Shown here: positions 15,401-24,358 of the stretch, piece by piece
How the letters are laid out: each line of letters opens with the position of its first letter
Position numbering within the stretch: the stretch's first letter is position 1
Source: Cinclus cinclus
Taxonomy: Eukaryota; Chordata; Aves; Passeriformes; Cinclidae
DNA: 64,000 nucleotides
Reading direction: 5' to 3'
NCBI RefSeq assembly: GCF_963662255.1
Contig: NC_085055.1
Location: 17,098,704 to 17,162,703, forward strand
Notes under the pieces: generated by a model
Told to the model about the DNA's origin: nothing
Database searches by the model: none
What the model saw: the letters and a program-made list of their open reading frames with translations, nothing else
Position numbers and translations under genes: made by a program

Positions 15401-18400
15401 TTTAAGCTGGAGGTAAGATATCAATCAGTGTTTTAAGGCAGGAATGTCAGGAACACTAGATATATCTTCTCTTAATGAGTCAAACTGAAGTTTTTAGCTC
15501 CTTATTATGATTGAAATCTCTCTTTTTAAAAGCCTCCTTTGTGAGACTACTGCTGAAACTTGACGTGTCTGAACTTTGATGTATGAGGAACTGTCTGAGA
15601 TGGAGGCATTGCTCTTATGGGCAGAGAGGCTGATCTTCACAGCAAAGGCTCCCAAGTGACAGAAAATCCAGTTCCCCACCAACTTCAGTGCCTCTGCTTC
15701 CCCCAAAGGACAAAGTGAAGAAAACTGCTTACAGTGCAAGCATAGTCACCTAAAAGTTTTCTTCTGGCAAGTCAGGAAGGAGGCACTGATGTCTGAAGGT
15801 GTCTTGTTACATGACACAGCTTTGATTGTAATAAGAAGAAAGGAGGAATAGCTTGTGTGTGTTTTTTTTAAGTGCATCTGCAGCAGTAGGTGTTTTGAGA
15901 TCTGTATTGAAGCAGGTAGTTTCACTGACTTTAAAGTGCAGCTGTTATGGTCTGTCTGGCAAAAACAGAGAGGACTGTTCTTCTGGCAAAATATTTTCCC
16001 TGGGTTATTACATGCTGTCATCAGCTCCCACTGCTCTCAGCCCTGCTCCATCTTTGGCATTCGGTGGGAATTTGATGACCTCCTCTTCTCCCCTGCTTTT
16101 CCCTTTGGTACATAGCTCACCTCAGTGATTTTCACTAAAGAAAAAATATTTTCCTCTTCTTTTTTTTCACTCCTGTTTGATAAAGTCATGTGTTTTCATT
16201 TGTTTCCTGTGTAAACTTAATCACTTTTAGTTTGAGAAGAAAGCAAGGTTTGTGCTGTGACTGGAGGAGTGGTGAAGTCAATAGTGCCTGGGTGGCTGGA
16301 GTGACACCTGTACTGCATCTCTGCTCCAGAGCTTGCTGGGCAGAGGGCGAGTGCAGTCTGGCTGCAGTCCTTGGTTCAGTGAGTGGCTCTCTGCCATGCC
16401 TGGCTCGTGCTTCCAGCTCTGGAAGTCCTCGTTTTCCTGCTCTCCAATGAGACAGACACGCTGTAAACTGGAGCTTGTTTATGCCTGAGCTGACTTGAAG
16501 CAGATGCTTAGTGGAGAAGGACATGCATGGAGTTTGGGAGACCTTCCAAAGCACGTAGGGTAATCAGAAAAGTGTTAGCTCAGAGCAGATTTAATGCACC
16601 ATAACCATACCTTTCCCAAACTCCCTGAGATCCATGAAAGGCCTTGACTGAAAGTGAAGGGTTTTAAAGGTGAATAATTCCTCTGTCAGCTCCCATAGCA
16701 GTGTTTAGGTTGAATGTTGAAAGTACCTCTTCACTTCTTTAAGGATGATGTTTTAATAGTAGGTTCATCTGCAGGTGAGTGTCCTGGTTTAACCTCAGCT
16801 GGCAGCTAAGCTCCATGCAGCCACTCATTCACTGAGTGTCCTCTGGTGGGATGGGAAAATCAGAATACACTTCTGATTGTGTATGTGAAAAAACTCACAG
16901 GCTGAGATAAAGACAGTTTAATAGGTAAAGCAAAAGCTGCACCAACAAGCAAAGAAAAAACAGGGGTTCATTCACTGCTTCCCTGGGAAGGCAGGTAGAA
17001 AAAGCAGGGCTACATCACATGTAACAGTGTCTTGGGAAAACAAACACCACACTCTGTATGTCCCTCCCCTTTCCTTCTCCTTCCCCCCCAGCTTTATATG
17101 CTGAACATGACACCATATGGTCTGGAAAATCCTTTGGGTCATTTGGGGTCAGCTGTCCTGGCTGTGTCCCCTCTCAAGTCCTTGTGCACCCTCAGCCTCC
17201 TCTGTGGTGTGTGGGGTGAGGAGTAGAAAAGGCCTTGATGCTGTGTAAGCCCTGCCCAGCAAGTACCAAGACATCTCTGTGCTATCAGCCCTGTTTCCAG
17301 CACAAATCCAGAGCACAGCCCTGTACCAGCTACTGTGAAGGAAGTGAACTCTATGCCAGCCAACACCAGCACAGTGAATGATTCCCAGCTCAGCTAAGAT
17401 AGAGGTTCCTGCTTCTAACATGAATAGGTTTGAGCTGTCTGAAGTTCATTGTGGACTTACAATTTGATGCCTTAACTCAGAAGAAATTTGTGGATTCTAA
17501 ATTCTGAGCACTGAGAGCTTTTTGCCACCCGCATGGGGCAGAGCTTACTATCAAACACTGATGAGTTCAAAAGGAAATGCTCCTCCAGTGCCAGGTACAT
17601 GAGAATTCAGTTTGGACCAGCTGTGTCACGTCTACTCATTCAGTGATTAAACTTAATTTTTATGAATTAATAAAGAGATTGAAAAAGTCAAAAGTTAACG
17701 CTTTTACTTAATTGTTTTGCTTTCCTAAATAATCTCTTGCTGGGTGAGTTCTCTAATCCATTTCTCTCTCTTGAGTAGCCAGTCATTTGTTTCCCTATGT
17801 GAAGAAGAGGATTCAGGTCATAAGCCAAACCAGCACAGAACTGAACCCCATTGAAGTGGCCATTGATGAGATGTCCAAAAAGGTCTCAGAGCTCAATCAG
17901 CTTTGCACAATGGAAGAAGTGGACATGATCCGACTGCAGCTCAAGCTCCAAGGAAGTGTCAGTGTCAAGGTAATGACAGTTTTCTGCCTTTATTCTCTTT
18001 TTTTTCAATGCATCTACCTAAATTTTTGTTCTGATTTTCATCATTCCTGGTATTTTTTTGTCTTTGGCATATCTTGTATTGCAGTGCTGTTAGATCCCAC
18101 TGTAAACACACCAAATAATGGGAAGGTTTCCACTGGTATTCATCACTGCTGGTTTTATATGCTAATTACTTCATTCAAGTCTACTCTAAGTAGCAGTTAG
18201 GACCTTTCCAACAAGACTGTCACCTATCACTTGAGAATATCCCCATCACAGGTGGATTCTTTAAAGGGAGTTTTGCTAGGACTGGCTTTGTCATTTCCTG
18301 TTTAGGAAAGCTGGGATTGTGACAGGCGTGTGTATTCCTGGTGCTGTCATGGAAATGTCTTCTAACAAACATGTAACTGTCTGGGTGGTCAGCTAGCTGG

Positions 18401-21400
18401 GGACTTGGGAAGGCCAGCACAGATCTGTAGCTTGTATGAGATTGAGCAGCTCCTGTTTCCTCAGTAGAACACCTGGGCTTCCATCCTGGTGACAAAAGGA
18501 GTGAGGGGATGTTCTCACAGCCTAGGTTGCCTGAGGCCAGTCTCCAAGCCTTGGAGCACAAGAGAAACAACAATGAATGGCTTGTTCTCTGTACCTAATC
18601 TGTGTATTTTTCTCACAGGTAAATGCTGGACCAATGGCCTATGCTCGAGCTTTTCTTGAAGAGACAAATGCCAAGAGATATCCTGATAATCAAGTTAAGC
18701 TTCTGAAGGAAATCTTCAGGTGAACATCAGTTTTAGGCTTTTCACCCCCCACATAGCATATAGGACACTCTACATTGCACAGGCAGGCGAGACACAAAAT
18801 CAGGGTGATTTGAACCAGCCTAATTTACATCTGTATTTCCCCTATCTTACAAGTCGTTCCTAAGAAACATTTACTGGAGTTCTGGGCTACCCTAGTAAAA
18901 TACATTCCTTTTGATCTGAGAATGAGTTCTGAAATTCCCTTCTAACAAGGTGCAATTGGCAAGGAGGAGCAGACAGGCAGCATTATGTGTGTATATGTAC
19001 ACAGACAGGTTTTTTCATTACTACAAAACTTGTGTCATTGTGTTTTCTGTTTTTGGTGCTTGCAGGCAATTTGCTGAAGCCTGTGGACATGCCCTCGATG
19101 TCAATGAACGCCTTATTAAGGAGGACCAATTTGAGTATCAGGGAGAAATGAAGTCTCATTACAAGGATATGCTCAGCGAGCTCTCTGTAGTTATGAATGA
19201 ACAGGTCAGATCATCTGTTTTGGTGCTGATTGGGCTCAGTGAGGGTGGCTAATTGGGTCTTGTAGTGACAAATGAAGCTGTAGAGCAAAATACTAGAAGT
19301 AAAACCTTGCAGTGCAATAGTGACCAAGAAAAGAGGGTTTTTTTGTTTTGCAGATTTGGGTTTTGTTTCTTCCCCTCCTTTTTTTTTTTTAATAGAAGTA
19401 TATTCTGTATAGCAAATCTGGTCCAACAAAGATCTGTTTTCTGGTTGCCTTGCTACATATTGAAAAGCTGAATGTTTGTGAGGCTAAATGCTGACTGGGG
19501 TATAGAAGCATAGAAAGATAGTCTAAACTAGTGCTTTATGCTTTGCTTGCTTTGTCCTATAGCTGTGATGTATTTAATGAAAACAGTAAATTGCTATTAA
19601 GATGCAGCTTATAACCACAGGAGGTATCTTTATTGTTTCTTTTTATATTCAGCTTTCAGAGAAAGTTATTTTTCAAGGTTTTTTTGTACTTGAGTACTCT
19701 GTCGAAATAGATGCTGTGTATTTTAGCAGCTTCAGAAGGATGAGCATGCATGGATACGTTATATGAACTGCATCCCAAAATTCTGAATTGGACTCCAATT
19801 CACACCTGCAGCTATTCTATTGCAGATTTCTTTTTTTCATATTTTCTGTTTCAATTAAATATTGAGCAATTTATATGGTGAAGTGCTAATTAAACCATGT
19901 TTAATTATCTCTCTGCATGCTTATGGGCAGCATATGCATCTGATGAATAGCTCCTCTCTAGCAGTTGTGCTGCATTTCCAGGTGCCTGTAGCATCTGAAA
20001 GCACTGTTGGAGTAGAGTTACTTGCTTTAACCACTGGTGTCAGTGGTGGCATCTCACAGAATTGCCTAATTGGCTGTCCATTACCCCATGCTCTATTATT
20101 CATCTTCACATATGAGGAGAATACGGACTGACCTGAACTTTTTTCCCATTGTTGTACTTACACATTGTAGAATTAAGTGAGTTTTTCCTTAGGTGTAAAG
20201 CTCCCTCCTAATTGCTTGAAGGCCTGGTGCCTGCCTGGGGGGGGCTTGAGCTCAGGGGTGCCTGCATTTGTGGGAGTTGTGCTCCTCTCCTGTTCAGGTG
20301 TATAAAGATTTGTGAACCTCAAGCATTCCAGTGATTTTATCAAAACTAGTATTTATCAATGTTTTGTTAAGCATGTAAGTGTTATGGGTGTTATTTGTTA
20401 ATCAGTATTCATGCATCTCACATGGAAGTTATTTTGGCCATCTAGTCCATGTGCGTAGGCAGCACCATGTGTCTTGTGTGAACCACTGTTTCCCACAAGA
20501 ATGGAAAATGTATGGTCAACTCAAACAAGGCATGAGCAGCCCATGAGCTTCAGCATTCATAAAACATTTGGAGAGTTCTGGGAAATGCTCATATCCGTAT
20601 TTATATCCGTGAGCTCTGAGTTTTCTTCCTACTAAATAATACAAAATTGCTTGTACAAAGCAATGCTCATGTGTAAAGAGTTCATCCACTGAAAGTCAAA
20701 ATTGTCATTTCTTTTACCAGAATAGTCTGAATTTTAAAGTCCACCCTGCAAACAGTCTCCCACTCGCAATCCATTGGGGAAGCTCCATGTTCCAGGCAGT
20801 GTGGGGTTTTGAGAAAACTCTGGTCCTCTTGCAATGAACTCATGAACTCATGAACTCCCTGCTTCTGAGTATTTCTGAGAGTATTTTCTCAGAGAAATCA
20901 CATGCCATAAACTGTGGCTGAAATATTTATCTCACAGTTGGAAAGCTTGGGGCTCTCTTGCATCTGTGCCATGTGCTCTACACCAGTACGATTTGACATC
21001 TTTCCTATTGCTGTATCCAAGAGAGTTTTGTTTCTCACCTACTGACAGTGACTTTTTCATCACCATATGTTTTTCTCTTTTTTGTTTTTCTCTTTTTTGT
21101 TTTTCTTTTCTGACAGCTCTGTCATGGTCCTTGCTTATACAGCTTCTCTTCTTCCTTGTCTAACATTTCCCTCAATACTATAGCCAAAAGTGGTATGTTC
21201 ATTTTTTCTTACATCTATTTTTTTTCTTTTAATGTCATATACTTCCTTCACTTGCTGGTTTTTCTGATGGGTATGTTTGTTTAGTTTCACCTCTAATGAC
21301 TCCCTTCTCAGGGAGTTTAAAGAAAGATCAAAGGTATATGTGTGATGTGCTGTCCATAAGCAGTCTTGAGTGGCCTGTTCTTTAGGGTCCCAATTGTGAA

Positions 21401-22476
21401 TTTTGGGGAAGCCAGTGAGGCAGCTTGACAAGAGCCCCCTAATGAAAAAGCAAGTGCCAATAGAAGCAAAAGTGGCTGCCAGGGTGTGCCCAAGTCCCAG
21501 TGCTCTTCCCGCAGCCCATGATGTGAGAGCAGCTCCTTCCCAGAGCTGCTGGCTCAGGTGCTGAAGCTGTCTGTGCTCGTGTCTGCCCAAATGACAACTG
21601 AGGAGTGGCTGACCTGCAGCCCTGGCCAAGGATAGCTGGGGGTTGATGGTGTAGGGTTCCACCTGGAGTTTTGTCAAGGGGAGAGGTTTCTCTCCCATTG
21701 CTGGTGCTGTGTGGCCAGTGGGGATGGCCCTGTCTCTGCTGTGAATGCTTCCACGAAGCACCCATGGAGGAAGGCAGGCTTTCAGTCTGCTTTTATAGAA
21801 GTAAGTAGGGAAAAAAAGAGCTATTACCAAGGCTAGAAGAGCTTCCTCAGGAAAACAATCTTCCTTCTTGCTAAAGCCTACCCACAGGACAGGGCAGAGC
21901 TTTTGCCACCGTGCTCGACTGCAGCTCTGCCCCCAGGCTCAGCCTGGCACTTGGTCCCAGCCCTGCTGCCCAGGGTGTGCAGTGTGGGGCTGCTGCATCC
22001 CCAGATGACAGCCTGGGCAGAGCTGGGCCTGTCTGTGCCACGGTCGGGAGGTGCTGATGTGGGTGTCCATGAGTTTGCTAAGTGTAGGGGTCTTCTATGA
22101 GAATGGTGCAGTTCAGGGAACCCCACAGAGCTTGGGGGAAGCCAGCCCAGCCCCATTTTACCCCTGACTCAGAGGATGTCATCCTTGTCCCTGCAGCCTC
22201 CATTTACCAGGGAAAGGTCCTTTTCCTCTATCAGATCCTTGGCATCATTTTGTAACAATTAAAAAATGGGAAATCCTTGGTTAGACAACAGGCACATCAG
22301 ACACCGAATTATTCATATCTCTCTCACTGTTGCTTTTTCTTTTCTTTCCTGAAAAGATTGCATACAAGGAGGACTCAGCAAAACATCCAGGGATGGAGCG
22401 CACGTATTCACGAGTCATCCATAGAGCCAGCTCCTCTGTGCCAGCAGCAAACACTCCAGCAAATCCTGATGTCTGA
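358..22476 (+). CDS. DOCK10: DOCK10-like guanine nucleotide exchange factor, 3' portion (16 coding exons)
   Basis: DOCK10 (zizimin3, DOCK-D subfamily) activates Rho GTPases of the Cdc42/Rac group through its C-terminal DHR2 domain and acts on actin at the membrane. Exons: 358-470, 1189-1326, 2831-3013, 3545-3655, 5061-5276, 5969-6026, 6352-6450, 7709-7815, 8267-8389, 9283-9396, 14305-14451, 14783-14993, 17779-17969, 18619-18719, 19066-19204 and 22357-22476. They join into 722 uninterrupted codons and a TGA. Residues about 182-683 of this fragment are DHR2: the helical lobe from [16 protein letters not shown], then the catalytic lobes with [31 protein letters not shown] and [19 protein letters not shown], the stretch that carries the nucleotide-sensor loop. 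DOCK10 is preferred over DOCK9 and DOCK11 because of the [10 protein letters not shown] insert exon and the C-terminal RVI..A.....P type tail. The full protein is roughly 2,200 residues, so about two thirds lies to the left of the window. Confidence 0.93.
1189..1326 (+). CDS. DOCK10: DOCK10 exon B
   Basis: 46 codons, phase 0 at both ends, between cttttcag and GTAACT. It encodes [20 protein letters not shown] and [15 protein letters not shown], the DOCK-D motif in which a helical repeat precedes the cysteine-rich helical block. The length is a multiple of three. Confidence 0.9.
2831..3013 (+). CDS. DOCK10: DOCK10 exon C
   Basis: 61 codons, phase 0/0, acceptor ttttccatag, donor GTAAGT. It contains [15 protein letters not shown] and [20 protein letters not shown], which matches the conserved [16 protein letters not shown] segment of zizimin proteins. 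Confidence 0.92.
3545..3655 (+). CDS. DOCK10: DOCK10 exon D
   Basis: 37 codons, phase 0/0, acceptor ctgtgcag, donor GTAAGA. It encodes [20 protein letters not shown] followed by [13 protein letters not shown], a highly conserved DOCK-D stretch. Confidence 0.93.
5061..5276 (+). CDS. DOCK10: DOCK10 exon E (start of DHR2 lobe A)
   Basis: 72 codons, phase 0/0, acceptor tttcccaaag, donor GTAATG. It carries [20 protein letters not shown] and [16 protein letters not shown], the helical lobe A that mediates DHR2 dimerisation in zizimins. The ATG at 5004 that opens a longer frame is intronic and is not the start of anything. Confidence 0.95.
5969..6026 (+). CDS. DOCK10: DOCK10 exon F
   Basis: 58 bases, entering in phase 0 and leaving one base of a split Gly codon. 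Acceptor ctcgttacag, donor GTAAGA. It encodes [19 protein letters not shown], a lobe A helix. Confidence 0.93.
6352..6450 (+). CDS. DOCK10: DOCK10 exon G (symmetric 99-base exon)
   Basis: 99 bases with the same split-codon phase at both ends, between caatatcatag and GTGAGT. It encodes [20 protein letters not shown] and [12 protein letters not shown]. This Ser/Thr/Asp-rich insert is present in DOCK10 but not in DOCK9, and it is the main reason for the DOCK10 call. Skipping it would keep the frame. Confidence 0.9.
7709..7815 (+). CDS. DOCK10: DOCK10 exon H
   Basis: 107 bases. Two bases complete a Ser codon, then 35 codons including [20 protein letters not shown] and [14 protein letters not shown]. 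The acceptor cacttcaag has a short pyrimidine tract and the donor is GTCAGC, so both sites are weaker than average. Confidence 0.9.
8267..8389 (+). CDS. DOCK10: DOCK10 exon I
   Basis: 41 codons, phase 0/0, acceptor gaaattgcag, donor GTAAGT. It encodes [20 protein letters not shown] and then [20 protein letters not shown], within lobe A of DHR2. Confidence 0.95.
9241..9262 (+). repeat. C-rich tandem tract in splice acceptor (G4-capable on minus strand)
   Basis: Four C runs (44-47, 49-52, 54-57 and 59-61 of 92xx) are separated by single T bases. The complementary strand is a textbook four-run G-quadruplex motif. The tract ends 20 bases before the AG of DOCK10 exon J and lies in its polypyrimidine region. 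Confidence 0.85.
9283..9396 (+). CDS. DOCK10: DOCK10 exon J
   Basis: 38 codons, phase 0/0, donor GTAAGT. It encodes [20 protein letters not shown] and [13 protein letters not shown]. The acceptor is preceded by a CCTCC-type tandem run (9241-9262) that forms the upstream part of its pyrimidine tract. Confidence 0.95.
9397..14304 (+). other. DOCK10 intron (4.9 kb), no further feature recognised
   Basis: This is the longest DOCK10 intron in the window. Frames longer than 60 codons occur on both strands (for example near 10.3-10.8 kb and 13.6-13.9 kb), but they show no family similarity and no paired splice sites. I see no RNA gene or recognisable transposon. Confidence 0.5.
14305..14451 (+). 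CDS. DOCK10: DOCK10 exon K
   Basis: 49 codons, phase 0/0, acceptor tttccaaacag, donor GTATGA. It encodes [36 protein letters not shown] and [10 protein letters not shown]. This is DHR2 lobe B/C sequence and closely matches DOCK10. Confidence 0.96.
14783..14993 (+). CDS. DOCK10: DOCK10 exon L
   Basis: 211 bases ending one base into a Thr codon, before GTACGT. It encodes [40 protein letters not shown] and [12 protein letters not shown] content rises sharply in the last 100 bases, especially at third positions. The first exon bases (GTGAAC) follow CACAG directly. Confidence 0.96.
16780..17373 (-). mobile_element. Solo LTR of an ERVL-type endogenous retrovirus
   Basis: Read on the minus strand the element starts TGTGCTGG and ends CCAGGACA. 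It contains a TATA-like CATATAAAG (17091-17100) and an ATTAAA poly(A) signal (16917-16922), in the order expected of an LTR. The sequence resembles ERVL LTRs abundant in songbirds, including the CAGGACAGCTGACCCCAA-like block. Flanking bases GTGAG and GTGAA form an imperfect 5-bp target duplication. There is no internal gag, pol or env sequence, so it is a solo LTR from recombination. It lies in the DOCK10 intron between exons L and M, antisense to the gene. Confidence 0.75.
17779..17969 (+). CDS. DOCK10: DOCK10 exon M
   Basis: 191 bases, acceptor cttgagtag, donor GTAATG. Two bases complete Thr, then [40 protein letters not shown] and [12 protein letters not shown]. It contributes the catalytic lobe C up to the nucleotide-sensor insert. 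Confidence 0.96.
18619..18719 (+). CDS. DOCK10: DOCK10 exon N
   Basis: 101 bases, acceptor tttctcacag, donor GTGAAC. It encodes [20 protein letters not shown] and [13 protein letters not shown]. The opening VNAGP continues the conserved DHR2 loop used to expel GDP/GTP in this family. It ends with two bases of an Arg codon. Confidence 0.96.
19066..19204 (+). CDS. DOCK10: DOCK10 exon O
   Basis: 139 bases, acceptor ggtgcttgcag, phase closing on CAG. It encodes [35 protein letters not shown] and [11 protein letters not shown], the last DHR2 helices. The donor GTCAGA is weak; reading on would add 14 intronic residues before a TAA-type stop region at about 19250. Confidence 0.95.
19205..22356 (+). 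other. Last DOCK10 intron
   Basis: It holds a TTTTCTCTTTTTTG-type tandem tract (21071-21104), an ATGAACTC triplet repeat near 20835-20860 and GC-rich stretches at 21.48-21.75 and 21.9-22.15 kb. A 231-codon minus-strand open frame (21135-21830) has no recognisable similarity. Confidence 0.5.
20835..20860. repeat. Short 8-bp tandem repeat
   Basis: About three copies of ATGAACTC occur in the last DOCK10 intron. It is an ordinary short tandem repeat. Confidence 0.6.
22357..22476 (+). CDS. DOCK10: DOCK10 terminal coding exon
   Basis: The acceptor tttcctgaaaag is followed by 39 codons and TGA. The tail includes [20 protein letters not shown] and ends PANPDV. Human DOCK10 has a comparable tail with an RVI motif followed by Ser/Ala/Pro-rich sequence, so the exon is placed by phase and similarity. 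The 3.15-kb intron before it is the second longest of this gene in the window. Confidence 0.85.
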   Translation: MAYKEDSAKHPGMERTYSRVIHRASSSVPAANTPANPDV

Positions 22477-23060
22477 CTGCAGTGTGGGGAACATATGGCC
22501 TCAGGAAGATCTGGTGTCTGGGGTGGGGTTTGTTCTTTGTTGTTTAGAGTATTTTTTCCTTTCAGATTAATAGTACTGAAAATTAAGTTGATGGACAATA
22601 CCAGGAAAAGGATTTGAGGGTTAAGATTTTAATTTATTGGAAGTCTTCATGGGTGTTATTTTTAAAAATGTAAGCTTGAGAATTTTTTTTTGCCTGCCCC
22701 AATATTTGCACATTCCTTCTTTTTTCTTTTTTTGTTGTCAGTTTTTGGTTTTGAGCAGCCTTTATTAAGCCAGGCTGATTACAAATTCCCATTGAACAGA
22801 TAGATACACAGCAAACCCTAAGTTTGCTATAAATTATAATATATCTAATACTAAGTCCTAGTATACATATATTTTAAAGGTCAGAGTGGATGTTTTATAA
22901 CATTTAAGCATATTGCAATTGTAAATAGAAGATGTGTAAAATATGTCATTTTTACAAAATTTTAAAAAATATCTTTTTAGTTAATTATGACAGTACTAAG
23001 AATATGGATAACATCTCAGTTACCATTATATTAAAATATTTGTGTATGTGTATAAAAACA
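22477..23060 (+). other. DOCK10: Probable DOCK10 3'UTR
   Basis: AT-rich, non-coding sequence after the stop. An ATTAAA at 23030-23035 followed at once by a TG-rich stretch (23041-23052) is the best poly(A) signal within 600 bases. The end point is inferred and other cleavage sites are possible. Confidence 0.4.
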
Positions 23061-24315
23061 TCCATAAAATTTTCTCTTTGAAGGTCTGTGCATTGGTTCA
23101 TTCCTATGACAGCAGTCTCTGGAGTGGTGGTGATCAGGATGCCTCCTGCATCCTGACTGTAGTTGTGCTGTGGATGATGGAGACACTTATGACATCTGCA
23201 GAATGTGGTTTTGGGTTCTCTCCATGGCCCCAGACTGAAGTCACCCTGGGAAGCAGGCTTGGTGTAGTTCTCCTGCTTGAGGCCAAGAAAACTCAGATTT
23301 TCCTTTGAAGTTCATAGTCATAGATTTTGCCCAGGGCACGTTGGGAAACCACGTGCCTTGAGTGAGATGTTTGTTTCAGTTTCTGCATCATGTGGGGGAT
23401 AAGGTGGAGTGGTTGTGCCAGTTCTTAGAAGTTCCCTTTAACCTCAGGAGTTTCCACACCCTTTCATGTTCACTCACAGAAAATCCCTGCTTGCAGCAGT
23501 CCCTGCTCATAGTACCCTGTGTATTAGAATTCTACTTTCCTGTGCACATTCCCCACAGTTCTGCTGGGTTTTTTTTCTGTTTAGCTTATTGTCCCTGGAG
23601 AGCCTCTGGTGATTCCCCTGAGGCCTCCACAGGTTTGTTCAGTGAAGAGGCCAGCACTATATTTTTCTACCTGAGGGTACCAGGAGGGATTTTCCAGTGT
23701 TTTTTGCCTCGTTCTGCCCTCTCTCTCTTCTCATAACACCCCAAGTTCACAAATGGTGCATCTGAGCTGGAGCTGGAGCCTGGCACTGCAGACCAGAGTC
23801 AAGGGTGGGCTCTGAATCCACCCCTTCTCTGTGTGCAAGGTAGAGATGCCATGGCCCAGCCTCTACCTGCTTGTAGGTGCTGCCAGCCCCTCCTGCTGTC
23901 TCGCTCAGCACATCAGAAGTTTCCCAGAATTCTTGGCTAAGGTTTGGAAACCCTCCCAGTGTCCTTGCCTGGTGGGGGAAGGAGGGGAGTGTTTGGGACA
24001 GGCACACCATGGTTTGGGATTGCACTCCTCCAGCATCAGTGCAGCAACAGCTGACCCTCACCTGGGCTTGGAAAGAGCCCAAGTTCTCACCTGGGCCCTG
24101 CATAGCAGCATCAACCACACAGCTTGGCAGGAGCTGAGCCCTCCTCATCCTCACCTCGACAGGCCTGGCTCTGTGCTCTGATAACCAGTAGTCTGCTGAA
24201 AGGAGTGATGTCTGACCCAAATTTTAACTTGCTTTATGCTGTACATATAGTGGTAGGTGAAGTTACATGTGCTGTTTATACATATATATATGTATGGGAG
24301 GAACCCATATCTAAT

Positions 24316-24320
24316 GTATA

Positions 24321-24357
<37 letters not shown>

Positions 24358-24358
24358 C
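24316..24358. repeat. TA/TG microsatellite
   Basis: Alternating pyrimidine-purine sequence with a (TA) core from about 24336 to 24357 and TGTG interruptions on the left. Related TATATA lies at 24283-24292. Confidence 0.85.

Noticed and set aside
358..22476. Assignment to DOCK9 or DOCK11 instead of DOCK10
   Set aside because: The [10 protein letters not shown] insert and [17 protein letters not shown] block fit DOCK10. From memory, DOCK9 differs in both and DOCK11 has a different C-terminal tail.
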